Shown: positions 35,121 through 43,562 of the stretch, piece after piece
How the letters are laid out: each line of letters starts with the position of its first letter
How positions within the stretch are numbered: the stretch's first letter is position 1
Assembly: GCF_014636495.1 (NCBI RefSeq)
Contig: NZ_BMEM01000005.1
Coordinates: 124,001 to 188,000, forward strand
DNA: 64,000 nucleotides
Reading direction: 5' to 3'
Origin: Ornithinimicrobium tianjinense
Lineage (GTDB): Bacteria; Actinomycetota; Actinomycetes; Actinomycetales; Dermatophilaceae
Translations under genes and position numbers: made by a program
The notes under the pieces: generated by a model
The model's database searches: none
What the model saw: only the letters and a program-made list of their open reading frames with translations
Told to the model about the DNA's origin: nothing

Positions 35121-36245
35121 GTGCGCGTGCTGCAGTGCGATGACGTGACGGTGCGCTTCGGGGCGACGGTGGCCGTCGACGACGTGTCGCTGACCGTGGA
35201 CGAGGGGTCGGTGCTCGCCGTCCTCGGGCCGTCGGGGTGCGGGAAGTCGACGCTCCTGCGCGCCGTCGCCGGGCTCGAGCCGCTGGCCGGCGGGCGGATC
35301 GCCTGGGACGGGCGCGACCTGGCCGGGGTACCGACGCACGAGCGCGGCTTCGCGCTGATGTTCCAGGACGGACAGCTCTTCGCGCACGCGTCGGTCGCGG
35401 ACAACATCGGCTACTCCCTGCGCCTGCGCAGGGTGCCCGCGGCGCAGCGGCGCCGACGCGTGGACGAGCTGCTCGAGCTCGTCGGCCTGCCCGGGTATGC
35501 CGCGCGCCGTCCCGCCACCCTCTCCGGCGGCGAGCAGCAGCGGGTCGCGCTGGCCCGGGCGCTCGCGGCGGAGCCGGCGCTGCTGCTGCTCGACGAGCCG
35601 CTCTCCGCGCTGGACCGGTCCCTGCGCGAACGCCTCGCCGGCGACCTCCGCGAGATCCTCGTCGCCACGCGGACCACCGCGGTGCTCGTCACGCACGACC
35701 ACGACGAGGCCTTCACGATCGCGGACCGGATGGCGGTCATGCTCGCCGGGCGCGTGGTCCAGGAGGGCAGCACCGCCGAGGTATGGCGCGCCCCCACCAC
35801 CCGCGAGGTCGCCGAGTTCATCGGCTACGAGACCTTCCTGACCGGTGACGCGGCCGACCTCGTGCGCGCCGCCACCACCACCACCCCACCCGCCACCACC
35901 CCACCCCCGACCGGACAGGCGCTAGTGCCACCCGCGACCGACACACCCCCGACCGGACAGGCGTTAGTGCCACCCCCGAGCGCCCCACCCCCGACCGGAC
36001 AGCCGCTAGTGCCGGACCGGACAGGCGTTCTGGCCGTGCGGCGCTCCGGCTTCCGGCTCGACCCGCACGGCCCGCTGCGCGGCGTCGTACGGCGCGCGGT
36101 GGCGGTCTCCGACGCGGTGCACCTCACCGTCGACGTGGAGGGCGTCGGCGAGGTCGCGGCGCTCGGCGACGACCCCAGCGCCCAGCTCGAGGGACGCGAG
36201 GTGCGGCTGCAGATCGAGCCGCGCGGCACGGCATACCTGATCTGA
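35121..36245 (+). CDS. thiQ: Thiamine ABC transporter ATP-binding protein with repeat-derived linker
   Basis: This 374-aa ATPase energises thiamine import. Walker A GPSGCGKST (about residues 35-43), signature LSGGEQQ (about 134-140) and Walker B LLLLDEP (about 154-160) are present in the first 235 residues. Residues about 253-305 are a Pro/Thr-rich insert with repeated PTGQALVP encoded by four copies of the repeat seen upstream of the gene. A C-terminal TOBE-like beta domain follows (RSGFRLDPHGPLRGVVRRAVAV to the end). ThiQ is often only about 230 aa. The start is GTG with a GGGAG site. Confidence 0.93.
   Translation: MRVLQCDDVTVRFGATVAVDDVSLTVDEGSVLAVLGPSGCGKSTLLRAVAGLEPLAGGRIAWDGRDLAGVPTHERGFALMFQDGQLFAHASVADNIGYSLRLRRVPAAQRRRRVDELLELVGLPGYAARRPATLSGGEQQRVALARALAAEPALLLLDEPLSALDRSLRERLAGDLREILVATRTTAVLVTHDHDEAFTIADRMAVMLAGRVVQEGSTAEVWRAPTTREVAEFIGYETFLTGDAADLVRAATTTTPPATTPPPTGQALVPPATDTPPTGQALVPPPSAPPPTGQPLVPDRTGVLAVRRSGFRLDPHGPLRGVVRRAVAVSDAVHLTVDVEGVGEVAALGDDPSAQLEGREVRLQIEPRGTAYLI
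35908..36035 (+). repeat. Same repeat, four in-frame copies inside thiQ
   Basis: Copies lie at 35908-35929, 35950-35971, 35992-36013 and 36014-36035 (the last diverges at its end). All are in the same orientation and the first three have the same reading phase, coding for PTGQALVP-like peptides. They match the intergenic copies at 34988-35097. Confidence 0.88.
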
Positions 36246-36363
36246 GAAGAAGGGGAGGGGCGCGGCATACCCGGACCGAGGGGGAGCGCCGCAACCCTTC
36301 CGCAGCGGGGGGCCGCGGTGGGACCATCGGAGGAGCGTCAACCGGCAGGAAGGGGTCCACGCC

Positions 36364-36993
36364 ATGTCGCAAGAGATCGTCATCGCGCTGCTCAGCCCGC
36401 TCATCACGGCCGCGGTCGCCGGGCTGGGGCTGCTGCTCAAGGAGTGGCGCGACAACCGCCGCTGGGAGCACCGGCGCGCCGCGGTCCTGGACCAGGGGAC
36501 GAGGCAGGTGGCGTTCATCGCGGGGTGGCTGACGGCCTACGGCAACCTCGGTGAGGAGCAGCGCGGCCCGGAGCACGGTGCGCACCTGGAGCGGGCGCGC
36601 AGCGACCTCGACGCGGTCTACGCCTCGGTCAACGCGCAGGTGGCGGAGGTCGAGGCGCACCGGCCGGCCCGCACGACCTGGGCCACGCTGGCCTCGTCGC
36701 TGCTCCTGCTCGGGGTACGACGGCCGTGGGCGAAGGTGGTCCGGGTGCTCTACCTCGGTGTGGTGCTCCTGGCGCTGAGCCTGGGGCTGATGATGGGGAC
36801 GATCTCGATGGACGGGTCGGGGATCAGTGTCCTCGCGCAGCTGGGGATCTCGGCGGCGTTTACCGCGTTCTTGCTGGTGCCGGGCGGGCTGCTCTACGTC
36901 CTGGCGCGCTTCCTCGACCGGCCGCCGCGGTCGGCGGTGGTCCACGACCTCGGCGCGCCGGGGTGGCCGGTCGTGCCGGGGGGAGGCGTCTGA
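36364..36993 (+). CDS. Hypothetical membrane protein (209 aa)
   Basis: An N-terminal hydrophobic segment (IVIALLSPLITAAVAGLGLLL) is followed by a charged helical region of about 100 residues, then two more hydrophobic segments (VLYLGVVLLALSLGLMMG and ISAAFTAFLLVPGGLLYVLA) and a short Pro/Gly tail. The ribosome binding site is AGGAAGGGG. No family is recognised. It stands alone between thiQ and the HNH gene. Confidence 0.6.
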   Translation: MSQEIVIALLSPLITAAVAGLGLLLKEWRDNRRWEHRRAAVLDQGTRQVAFIAGWLTAYGNLGEEQRGPEHGAHLERARSDLDAVYASVNAQVAEVEAHRPARTTWATLASSLLLLGVRRPWAKVVRVLYLGVVLLALSLGLMMGTISMDGSGISVLAQLGISAAFTAFLLVPGGLLYVLARFLDRPPRSAVVHDLGAPGWPVVPGGGV

Positions 36994-37100
36994 CGGGCTG
37001 GCGGGGCCCGTGCGGGTGAGGGGGTCGGTGGAGGGGGCTGTCGTGGAGGGGGTATGGCGTGGGGGGCGGGTCTGTCGGTGCTGGGTGGGAGGGTGTCGGC

Positions 37101-38516
37101 ATGGAGGAGATGCCGACCGGGGCGGGGCTCGATGAGGGCCCGTGGTCGGACCCTGCCTTCCTGGCCTCGATCGAGGCGGACATGCCGGACCCGGACGCCC
37201 CGGAGGGTTGGTGGTCGGAGGAGGACCCGACGTCCGAGGAGCTCTGGCAGGACTTCTTCCACGCGTTGCGCGAGGACGCGCAGGCGGAGTGGGCCGCGCG
37301 GAGCGCGGGCGTGCGGGTCGAGGAGGGGCTGCGCACTGCCAACCAGGGGGCGGCAGGGGCGTCCGTGGGCGACGCCGCGCTCGCGGAGGTGTCGTCGGCC
37401 GCGCTGCAGTCCGCGGTGGGGGAGTGCGAGCGCGTCTCGCTGCAGATGGAGGCGCTGGTGTTCGGGCTCGCCGACGAGGCGTGCGAGCGGCAGCTGCACC
37501 GCGGGAGCGGTCACGGGCTGGTCGACTGGCTGGCGCTGCAGATGACGTGGGCGGACAGGGTGTTCCTGGGCAAGGTCGCCGTCGTCGCGCGGGCCTGCCG
37601 GCACGAGGCCAACCGGGAGATCCGGACGGCGATCGTCGAGGGGCGGTTCCCGGTGCGGCGCGGGGCGATCATCGTGCGGGCGCTGGAGAAGATCCGGAAG
37701 TCGCAGGATGCGGAGGACTACGCCGGCTACCTCCGGATCCTGCTCAGGGCGGCCGGCAAGACGGAGCTCACCGATGCCCTGCTGCAGGCCGCGTGCGACC
37801 ACCTGCTCGAGGTCGTGCTGGACGACGAGAAGGGCAAGGCGGGGGAGCGTGCCGCCCACGAGATGCGGTCGGTGACCTCGCGACCGCTCGGGAAGGGGCT
37901 GACCAGGTTCACGATCGACGCGCCGGAGCGGCAGGCCCAGGTCCTCGAGGGACTGATGGCCTCCCGGCTCGCGGCGCCGCAGCCGGGGCCGGACGGCGAG
38001 CCGGACGAGCGGCTCCCGGAGGCGCGGCGCTTCGACGCGCTGATGGCGGTGATCGGGCGCGGGCTGGCCTGCCCCGAGGGGACACCGCAGATGGCGCGGG
38101 CGACGTTATTCATCACGATGGGGCTGGACCAGCTGCGCGGTGAGCGACCGGGCAAGGGACAGACGCTGGCCGGCGGGCGGCTGTCGGCCGGGCAGGTGCG
38201 TCAGGCGGCCTGCGAGGCCGAGATCATCCCGGCCGTCCTCGGCAGCCAGGGCGAGCTGCTGGACATGGGCAAGGCCGTACGGCTGGCGACAGGGGCGCAG
38301 ATCAAGGCGCTCTACCTGCGGGACAAGGGCTGCACGTTCCCGGGGTGCACCGTGCCCGCGCAGTGGACGATCGCGCACCATGCCCCGTGGTGGTCACGGG
38401 GCGGCCGGACCGACCTGGACTCGCTGGCTCTGCTCTGCGAGGGGCACCACAGCCGGGTCCACCGTGACGACCTCACGTGCACGATCGACGGGTCCGGGGT
38501 GACCTGGCACCTATGA
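37101..38516 (+). CDS. DUF222 / HNH endonuclease-domain protein (13E12 type)
   Basis: This 471-aa protein has the actinobacterial DUF222 region (about residues 95-330) and a C-terminal HNH domain: CTFPGCTVPAQWTIAHHAPWWSRGG, then DLDSLALLCEGHHSRVH. The Cys and His residues of the zinc and nuclease sites are intact. Such genes are multi-copy in many Actinobacteria and are linked to REP13E12 elements; their role is unclear. ATG start with GGAGGG upstream. An 11-bp stem hairpin follows the stop by 12 bases. Confidence 0.88.
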   Translation: MEEMPTGAGLDEGPWSDPAFLASIEADMPDPDAPEGWWSEEDPTSEELWQDFFHALREDAQAEWAARSAGVRVEEGLRTANQGAAGASVGDAALAEVSSAALQSAVGECERVSLQMEALVFGLADEACERQLHRGSGHGLVDWLALQMTWADRVFLGKVAVVARACRHEANREIRTAIVEGRFPVRRGAIIVRALEKIRKSQDAEDYAGYLRILLRAAGKTELTDALLQAACDHLLEVVLDDEKGKAGERAAHEMRSVTSRPLGKGLTRFTIDAPERQAQVLEGLMASRLAAPQPGPDGEPDERLPEARRFDALMAVIGRGLACPEGTPQMARATLFITMGLDQLRGERPGKGQTLAGGRLSAGQVRQAACEAEIIPAVLGSQGELLDMGKAVRLATGAQIKALYLRDKGCTFPGCTVPAQWTIAHHAPWWSRGGRTDLDSLALLCEGHHSRVHRDDLTCTIDGSGVTWHL

Positions 38517-38528
38517 CGACCCCGCCCC

Positions 38529-38554
38529 GCACCCGGCCTGGGGAGGCCGGGTGC
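38529..38554 (+). terminator. Hairpin after the HNH gene
   Basis: GCACCCGGCCT (38529-38539) and AGGCCGGGTGC (38544-38554) form a perfect 11-bp stem with a GGGG loop, starting 12 bases after the stop codon. No T-tract follows, as is common for actinobacterial terminators. Confidence 0.65.
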
Positions 38555-38621
38555 ACAGGCATGTCCGGGACGTCTGAGTGGTCGGACGACACCGCCTCGC
38601 CAGGTGGCGCTGACCACCCGG

Positions 38622-38705
38622 CGACGTTCGCTCAGCGAGGTCCGACCAGCGACGTTCGCTCAGCGAGGGCCGACCAGCGACGTTTGATCAGCGAGGTCCG
38701 CTCAG
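38622..38705. repeat. Three 28-bp tandem repeats
   Basis: Units at 38622-38649, 38650-38677 and 38678-38705 share CGACGTTCGCTCAGCGAGG followed by KCCGACCAG; the third is diverged. The last unit overlaps the stop codon of the lipoprotein gene. Confidence 0.88.
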
Positions 38706-39274
38706 CGGGTGTCGCTGCCGCTACCACCGGGAAGTGGTGCCTGCGGGTTGGCGCAGTAGGAGAACGAGCCGGCCTTGCCCGAGTGATAGCTCGCGAGGGA
38801 GCCGTCGACCTCGAGGACCAGCTGCTGGCCAGGCACGAGCGCCTGGGTGTACATCATGCCGGGCTGCGGGCAGCCGATGCTGCCGTCGCGCCAGGTCACC
38901 TCGGCGTAGCCGGCGACCGACACCTCGGAGGCGTCGACGCCCAGACGCTCGGCCTCGGCGGCGATCGCCTCCTTGACCTCGGGGCGCTCGAGGACGTCGT
39001 CAGGGACCGGCCCCGTGGGCAGGCCCTCGGCGCCGGTGGGCTGCGGGCTGATCTGGCCGTCGCTGGGCTTCACGGTGTCCTCCGAGGTCGGGGTGGTCGG
39101 CTCGGTCGATTCGGTCGATCCGGACGCCGTGCTGGCGTCCGACGGGCTGGGGGGCATCACGGTCGGTGCGCCGGGTGACTCGGCCTCGCCGCAGCCGGCG
39201 AGCCCTGCGGTGCCGAGCACGAGGGCGAGGGCGACGGCGGGCAGAGGGGCCGGCCTCCGGAACGGGTTCGTCAT
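38702..39274 (-). CDS. Conserved lipoprotein of unknown function
   Basis: This 190-aa lipoprotein has lipobox LAGC at about residues 25-28, a Ser/Thr/Pro-rich linker to about residue 85 and a small conserved C-terminal domain. That domain reads AIAAEAERLGVDASEVSVAG, then WRDGSIGCPQPGMMYTQALVPGQQLVLEVDG, then SYCANPQAPLP. The DGSxGCPQPGxxYTQ pattern recurs in uncharacterised bacterial surface proteins. The two cysteines of the domain could form a disulfide. The start has a plausible AGGA site. Confidence 0.72.
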   Translation of the reverse strand: MTNPFRRPAPLPAVALALVLGTAGLAGCGEAESPGAPTVMPPSPSDASTASGSTESTEPTTPTSEDTVKPSDGQISPQPTGAEGLPTGPVPDDVLERPEVKEAIAAEAERLGVDASEVSVAGYAEVTWRDGSIGCPQPGMMYTQALVPGQQLVLEVDGSLASYHSGKAGSFSYCANPQAPLPGGSGSDTR

Positions 39275-39453
39275 CGAGATCCTTCCATCGGAACCACGAC
39301 TATATGCAGGAGGCGGGGCGCCGGTCCCCTGAACCAGCGCCCCGCCCCATGCAACCCCCGGCCCCGCTTGCGCGGCCCCTCCGGCGGTGTCGGGTGTCCC
39401 GTCCCGACATACCTATAGACGTCGCGAGCGAGCCGATCGTTGCCCGGAGAAAA

Positions 39454-39469
39454 TGTGATCTGGGACACA
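39454..39469. promoter_or_regulatory. CRP/GlxR-like half-palindrome
   Basis: TGTGATCTGGGACACA resembles the CRP-type TGTGA-N6-TCACA site with mismatches in the inner positions. It lies about 180 bases upstream of the lipoprotein start in an otherwise empty 283-base spacer (39275-39557). Weak evidence. Confidence 0.25.
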
Positions 39470-39475
39470 TTATGA

Positions 39476-39511
39476 AGAGAGCCCCTCCCGGACGTCCGGG
39501 AGGGGCTCTCT
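39476..39511 (-). terminator. Perfect 36-bp palindrome after the subtilase gene
   Basis: The arms 39476-39493 and 39494-39511 (AGAGAGCCCCTCCCGGAC and its complement) are perfect and contiguous. It lies 47 bases beyond the subtilase stop on that strand and is followed there by a T/A-richer stretch, as in an intrinsic terminator. Confidence 0.8.
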
Positions 39512-39557
39512 GAGAGAGGTTCAGCAACGCTCAGCGAGGCGTTGCCGTTGTGTCACC

Positions 39558-42515
39558 TCAGGGGGCGATCGAGACGAGCGTGCTGCCCGCGACGGTGGTG
39601 CCGTCGAGGTAGCTGACCCGTCCCAGGTAGCGCTTGCTCGCGTCCAGGCCGGACCACGCAGCGGTCAGCGTCGTGGCGGTGCCCTGGGTGACCGCGACCG
39701 GCGACGGCGTCACGGTGAGGTTGCCCGCAGCGCCGTCAGCCACCTGCCACGTGTGCAGCGGGAAGGTCACCGAGGGCTCGTTGGTGAAGAGGTCGGTCAC
39801 CACGGCGTAGGTACCCGCGGCCGGGTTGGTCAGCGTGATGACCTCCTCGGAGGAGCCTCCCGCGCTCTGCGCGACCGCGGCCCACCCCTGGGCGCCCTTG
39901 TAGTAGAGCGTCAGGTCGATGTCCGCGGCGTCCACCTCGGAGTCGTACGACGCGACGCGCAGCACCTTCGTGCCCGCTGCGACGTCGAAGTACGTCTCGG
40001 CGTCCGTGTCAGGAGTCGCCGTGACGCTCACGGGCGTAGACGCCACAAGCCCGTCGACGTCCGTGTTCAGCGTGCCGGTGAAGCCCGGGGTGAGGGTGAT
40101 GGCAGCGGAGCCGGTGGCGCCGGAGCCGTCGACCTCCTTGGCCACGGCGAGCGCGACCGGGCGGAGGGCGATGGGGCTGCGGACGTCGGTGTAGCCCTTG
40201 GCTGTCCAGGTCAGCGCGCCGAAGGCGTAGGCGTTCATCGGCGCCGTCGTCCGGGTGATCTCGAGCTTGAACTTCGCGCTCTTGCCGGCCGGGATCGTCA
40301 GGCGCTTGGGCACGACATTGACCGAGAAGCCGGCGGGAGCCTCGACCTTGGCGGTGTACTGCAGCTTCTTGCCGGTCACGTTGGTCACCGTGCGGGTGAC
40401 CTCCTGGTAGCCGGCCAGGTCACCGACCGCGATGCTCGGGTAGTTGAGGTCGCTCGGGTCGACCGGGGTCTCCGGGCACGGGGAGGCCAGCTGGCCGATC
40501 CCGCACGCGTAGGCCAGCCACTCGTTCCAGCCGGCGTCGTAGACCAGGCCGGGGTTGTAGGACTTGCCCGGGACGACCTCGCCGGCGCCGAAGTTCAGCG
40601 GCGTGGCGTTGCCCTTCGACCACTGGATCGGCGCGCCGGAGGTGTCCGTCTGACGCGCGGTCGTCATCATGGCCGACTTGATCGCGGCCGGGCTCCAGGT
40701 CGGGTACTTCTGCTTGAGCAGCGCGCCCAGGCCCGCGATGTGCGGGGCCGACATCGAGGTGCCGGAGATCGAGTTGAACGTCGGCTCACCCGTCTCGAGG
40801 TCCTCGTGGTATGCCGCGGCCACGTCCACTCCGGGGGCGGTGATGTCCGGCTTGAGCAGGTCACCGCCGCCGGCCAGCGCCGGGCCGTAGGAGGAGAAGC
40901 CGGCCATGACCGGAGCGACGACGGGCTCGGTGGAGGCCGCCGAGATGGTGGCCGTGGGCTCGGCCGCGGTCGCGGCGTAGGCCTTGACCGGGGCGCCGTT
41001 GGTGGCGTTGAGGTGGATGCTCGGCAGCGTGTGGAAGTCGGCGTTGAGCGACTGCGCGTCCGAGGTGTTGGTCTGGATCATGCCGACACCGCCGGCCAGC
41101 TTGACGGCCGCGCTCTTGTCGACGCGGGCGACGGTGCCGCGGTCGCACACGACGATCTTGCCGGCGACCTTGGCCGGGTCCAGCGTCGGGGTCGAGCCGT
41201 TGCTCGCGTTGTTGTCCGCGTCCAGCCAGCACTGGGTGGCAGCGGTCGCCGAGACGCCCGGGAGCGCCACGGCGCTCGCGAGGACCAGCGGGGCCGGGCC
41301 GACGGCGTCGCCGATGCCCACACCCTCGTAGCTGCTGCCGTCACCCAGGGTGACCGTCTTCTCGGCCCCACGGCTGTGCGAGCTCGCCGCGACCGTCATG
41401 GTCCACGGGGAGTTGTGCGCCACCGAGGAGACACCGACGGTGTCGCCGCTGTTGCCCGCGGAGGTCGAGATGAAGACGCCGGCGTCGGCCGCGAAGAGGA
41501 AGGCGACCTCGTCCGGACCCATCACCGAGGTGCGCGAGCCGGAGATGGAGTAGTTGATGACGTCGACGCCGTCGGCGACCGCGTCGTTGATCGCGGCGAC
41601 CAGACCGGAGGTCGTGCCGGAGCCGTTGCCGTCGGCCTGCTTCCACAGACCCTTGTAGACCGCGATCTGGGCGGCGGGCGCCATACCCGAGCCCTCGCCG
41701 AGGTCGTAGCCCTCGATCGTCATCGGCACGCCGTGGTTGCCCGCCGAGGTGCCGGCGGTGTGCGAGCCGTGGCCGTTCGCGTCGCGCGGGCTCTCGAAGT
41801 CGTAGGCGACCGTGTTGCCGTAGTCCGCGCCGTAGTAGCGGGCGCCGACGATCTTGTCGGAGCACTGGAACTCCGGGTCGTTCTCGTTCTCGCACACGAA
41901 GTCGCCGTCGGGCGCCGCCGCGCCGATCGAGGCGAAGCTGGGGTTGTCGGGGTCGATGCCGGTGTCGAGGACGCCGACGACGATGCCCTTGCCCGCGTTG
42001 GCCTCGCCCTGGAACTGCGTGGCCCAGACGCCGGCGTCGCCGCTCATGCCCAGGTAGTCCGGGGTGGTGACGGTGTCGGCATACCGGACCTCGTCCTCCC
42101 ACACGTTGACGACGCCGGAGGTCTTGGCCAGCTGCGCGGCCTCGGAGGCGGTCAGCGCGGCGGTGAAGCCGTTGAGCGCGACGGTGTAGTCGTGGCCCTT
42201 GCGGTCGGCGGACAGGCCCGCGTCGCGCAGCGCCTTGGCGTGCTGCTTGCGCAGGTGCGCGTCGTACTTCTTGGCGTTCGCGGAGTCGGCCTTGACCTTC
42301 TGGCCCGGGGCCGGCTTGGTCGCCGCGATGCCGGCGGTGCCGCCCTCGTAGGAGGCGATCGGGTCCGCCTCGAGCTGGACGATGTAGGTCTTGCGGGTCT
42401 GGTCGACCTGCAGCTGGGGCGCCGCGGTCGCCGTGACGGCGAGCGGTGAGACGACGGTGGCGACGGCGGCGAGCGCAGCGATGCGCGCACCCCGACTTGG
42501 GGTGGGTCGGACCAC
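39558..42515 (-). CDS. Secreted subtilisin-like serine peptidase (S8)
   Basis: This 985-aa extracellular protease has a signal peptide (cleavage near ATAAPQ, about residue 32) and an inhibitor_I9 propeptide (KTYIVQLEADPIASYEGG). The catalytic domain has Asp184 in GVLDTGID, His249 in GHGSHTAGT and Ser587 in SGTSMSAPHIAG, and is interrupted by a PA domain (about 405-530). Beta-sandwich (Fn3-type and C-terminal) domains follow. AGNSG holds the oxyanion Asn. The start is the GTG at 42515, because AGAGGA precedes it and the signal peptide begins there; an in-frame ATG at 42644 would add 43 residues unlike a signal. It likely degrades proteins outside the cell. Confidence 0.94.
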   Translation of the reverse strand: MVRPTPSRGARIAALAAVATVVSPLAVTATAAPQLQVDQTRKTYIVQLEADPIASYEGGTAGIAATKPAPGQKVKADSANAKKYDAHLRKQHAKALRDAGLSADRKGHDYTVALNGFTAALTASEAAQLAKTSGVVNVWEDEVRYADTVTTPDYLGMSGDAGVWATQFQGEANAGKGIVVGVLDTGIDPDNPSFASIGAAAPDGDFVCENENDPEFQCSDKIVGARYYGADYGNTVAYDFESPRDANGHGSHTAGTSAGNHGVPMTIEGYDLGEGSGMAPAAQIAVYKGLWKQADGNGSGTTSGLVAAINDAVADGVDVINYSISGSRTSVMGPDEVAFLFAADAGVFISTSAGNSGDTVGVSSVAHNSPWTMTVAASSHSRGAEKTVTLGDGSSYEGVGIGDAVGPAPLVLASAVALPGVSATAATQCWLDADNNASNGSTPTLDPAKVAGKIVVCDRGTVARVDKSAAVKLAGGVGMIQTNTSDAQSLNADFHTLPSIHLNATNGAPVKAYAATAAEPTATISAASTEPVVAPVMAGFSSYGPALAGGGDLLKPDITAPGVDVAAAYHEDLETGEPTFNSISGTSMSAPHIAGLGALLKQKYPTWSPAAIKSAMMTTARQTDTSGAPIQWSKGNATPLNFGAGEVVPGKSYNPGLVYDAGWNEWLAYACGIGQLASPCPETPVDPSDLNYPSIAVGDLAGYQEVTRTVTNVTGKKLQYTAKVEAPAGFSVNVVPKRLTIPAGKSAKFKLEITRTTAPMNAYAFGALTWTAKGYTDVRSPIALRPVALAVAKEVDGSGATGSAAITLTPGFTGTLNTDVDGLVASTPVSVTATPDTDAETYFDVAAGTKVLRVASYDSEVDAADIDLTLYYKGAQGWAAVAQSAGGSSEEVITLTNPAAGTYAVVTDLFTNEPSVTFPLHTWQVADGAAGNLTVTPSPVAVTQGTATTLTAAWSGLDASKRYLGRVSYLDGTTVAGSTLVSIAP

Positions 42516-42624
42516 GGGATCCTCTTTCGAACGGGGGACGAGACCGGTCACGGGGCTGCACACGACTGTGTGGCGGTCCCGAGCCTCGGTGATCCTCACC
42601 CGTCGGCGCCCGGAAGTAAACGGT

Positions 42625-42646
42625 CTTTGCCAGATCGTTACCAACG
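42625..42646 (-). promoter_or_regulatory. Box shared with the M14 peptidase promoter region
   Basis: CTTTGCCAGATC followed by NNN-ACCA-N-CG, read on the plus strand, lies about 110 bases upstream of the subtilase start. It matches 18 of 22 bases of the site at 19189-19210 upstream of the M14 carboxypeptidase, in the same orientation relative to the gene. Confidence 0.4.
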
Positions 42647-42668
42647 GGTCACATCGCCCGCCCTCAGC

Positions 42669-43445
42669 TCAGCGGCGGCGGATCGTCAGCGACTGCTCGA
42701 CGGTGCCGACGGGCCCGAGCTCGTCGTGCGCCACGGAGGAGGTCTGCCCCATGCCGGTCGGGCCCCAGTGGACCTCGGTCTCCAGGCCCAGCCACCCGTC
42801 GACGGGGGTCCGGTGCAGGTGGAGGGTGAGGTCGACGTTGGGGAACAGCCACTCCTGCGGGGACTCGCGTATGGCGATGCCGTTCGCCGTGTCGAGGCGG
42901 CCCGCCCAGCGGGCCAGCGGCGTGGACTCCTCGCCGGCGACCAGCGGGTGGCGGGTGCCGATCCACGCCGCCCGCCGGCCCGGGCGACCACCGGTCAGCT
43001 CGCGGAACTCCAGCGAGCGGATGAACCCCCCGCCCCACTGCTCCATGCCGGTCCACGGACCGGCCTCGTCGGGACCAGACATCGGCTCGCGCTCGATGGT
43101 GGCCACCGCGCTGGTGTCAGACACCGCCAGCCGCCACGCGGTGGCCCGCACGACGTCGCGGCCTCCGGCGCTCGCGGTGGCCTCGACGAGCTCGATCGTG
43201 CGGCCGGGGCGCAGCGTCCGCGTCCGGACGGTCGTCTCCTCGAGGTGGATCATCCCCAGGATGTCGAAGCTGATCCGCGACCACTGCAGGTCCGGCCGGG
43301 GGTCGTGCCGCTCCAGCGCGTGGACGAGCAGCCCGCCCATCGGCGCCATGTGCTGCTCGTTCTCCTGCCAGGCGCCCTGCGTGTGCATCGTGGGCCGGTA
43401 GCGACCGTCGCCCAGGGCGACGTAGTAGTGGTCCTCGCTGCTCAT
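42669..43445 (-). CDS. TesB-like acyl-CoA thioesterase family protein
   Basis: This 258-aa protein has the tandem hot-dog pattern of TesB-like thioesterases: GRYRPTMHTQGAWQENEQHMAPMGGLLVHALERHDP in the first half (with the GG-helix stretch) and DLTLHLHRTPVDGWLGLETEVHWGPTGMGQTSSVAHDELGPVGTVEQSL in the second. It probably hydrolyses a medium- or branched-chain acyl-CoA; substrate unknown. ATG start. Divergent from the hypothetical gene at 43563. Confidence 0.82.
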   Translation of the reverse strand: MSSEDHYYVALGDGRYRPTMHTQGAWQENEQHMAPMGGLLVHALERHDPRPDLQWSRISFDILGMIHLEETTVRTRTLRPGRTIELVEATASAGGRDVVRATAWRLAVSDTSAVATIEREPMSGPDEAGPWTGMEQWGGGFIRSLEFRELTGGRPGRRAAWIGTRHPLVAGEESTPLARWAGRLDTANGIAIRESPQEWLFPNVDLTLHLHRTPVDGWLGLETEVHWGPTGMGQTSSVAHDELGPVGTVEQSLTIRRR

Positions 43446-43562
43446 GGCGCGCAGTGTAGTGACGGCGGACGTCTCACCCTTGCGGGTGTGCCGGGGACCC
43501 CGGGCGGCGGCGCATGCTCACTGGATCGGTGGGAGAGCCCCGCCCTCGCTGGAAGGTGACCC

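Noticed and set aside
32949-35702. Long minus-strand open frame across thiBPQ
   Set aside because: It covers three well-supported genes and the repeat region, and encodes a Gln/Arg/His low-complexity chain.
39753-42449. 898-codon plus-strand open frame opposite the subtilase
   Set aside because: It is Arg/Gly/Ala-rich low complexity; the minus strand has a complete catalytic triad and signal peptide.
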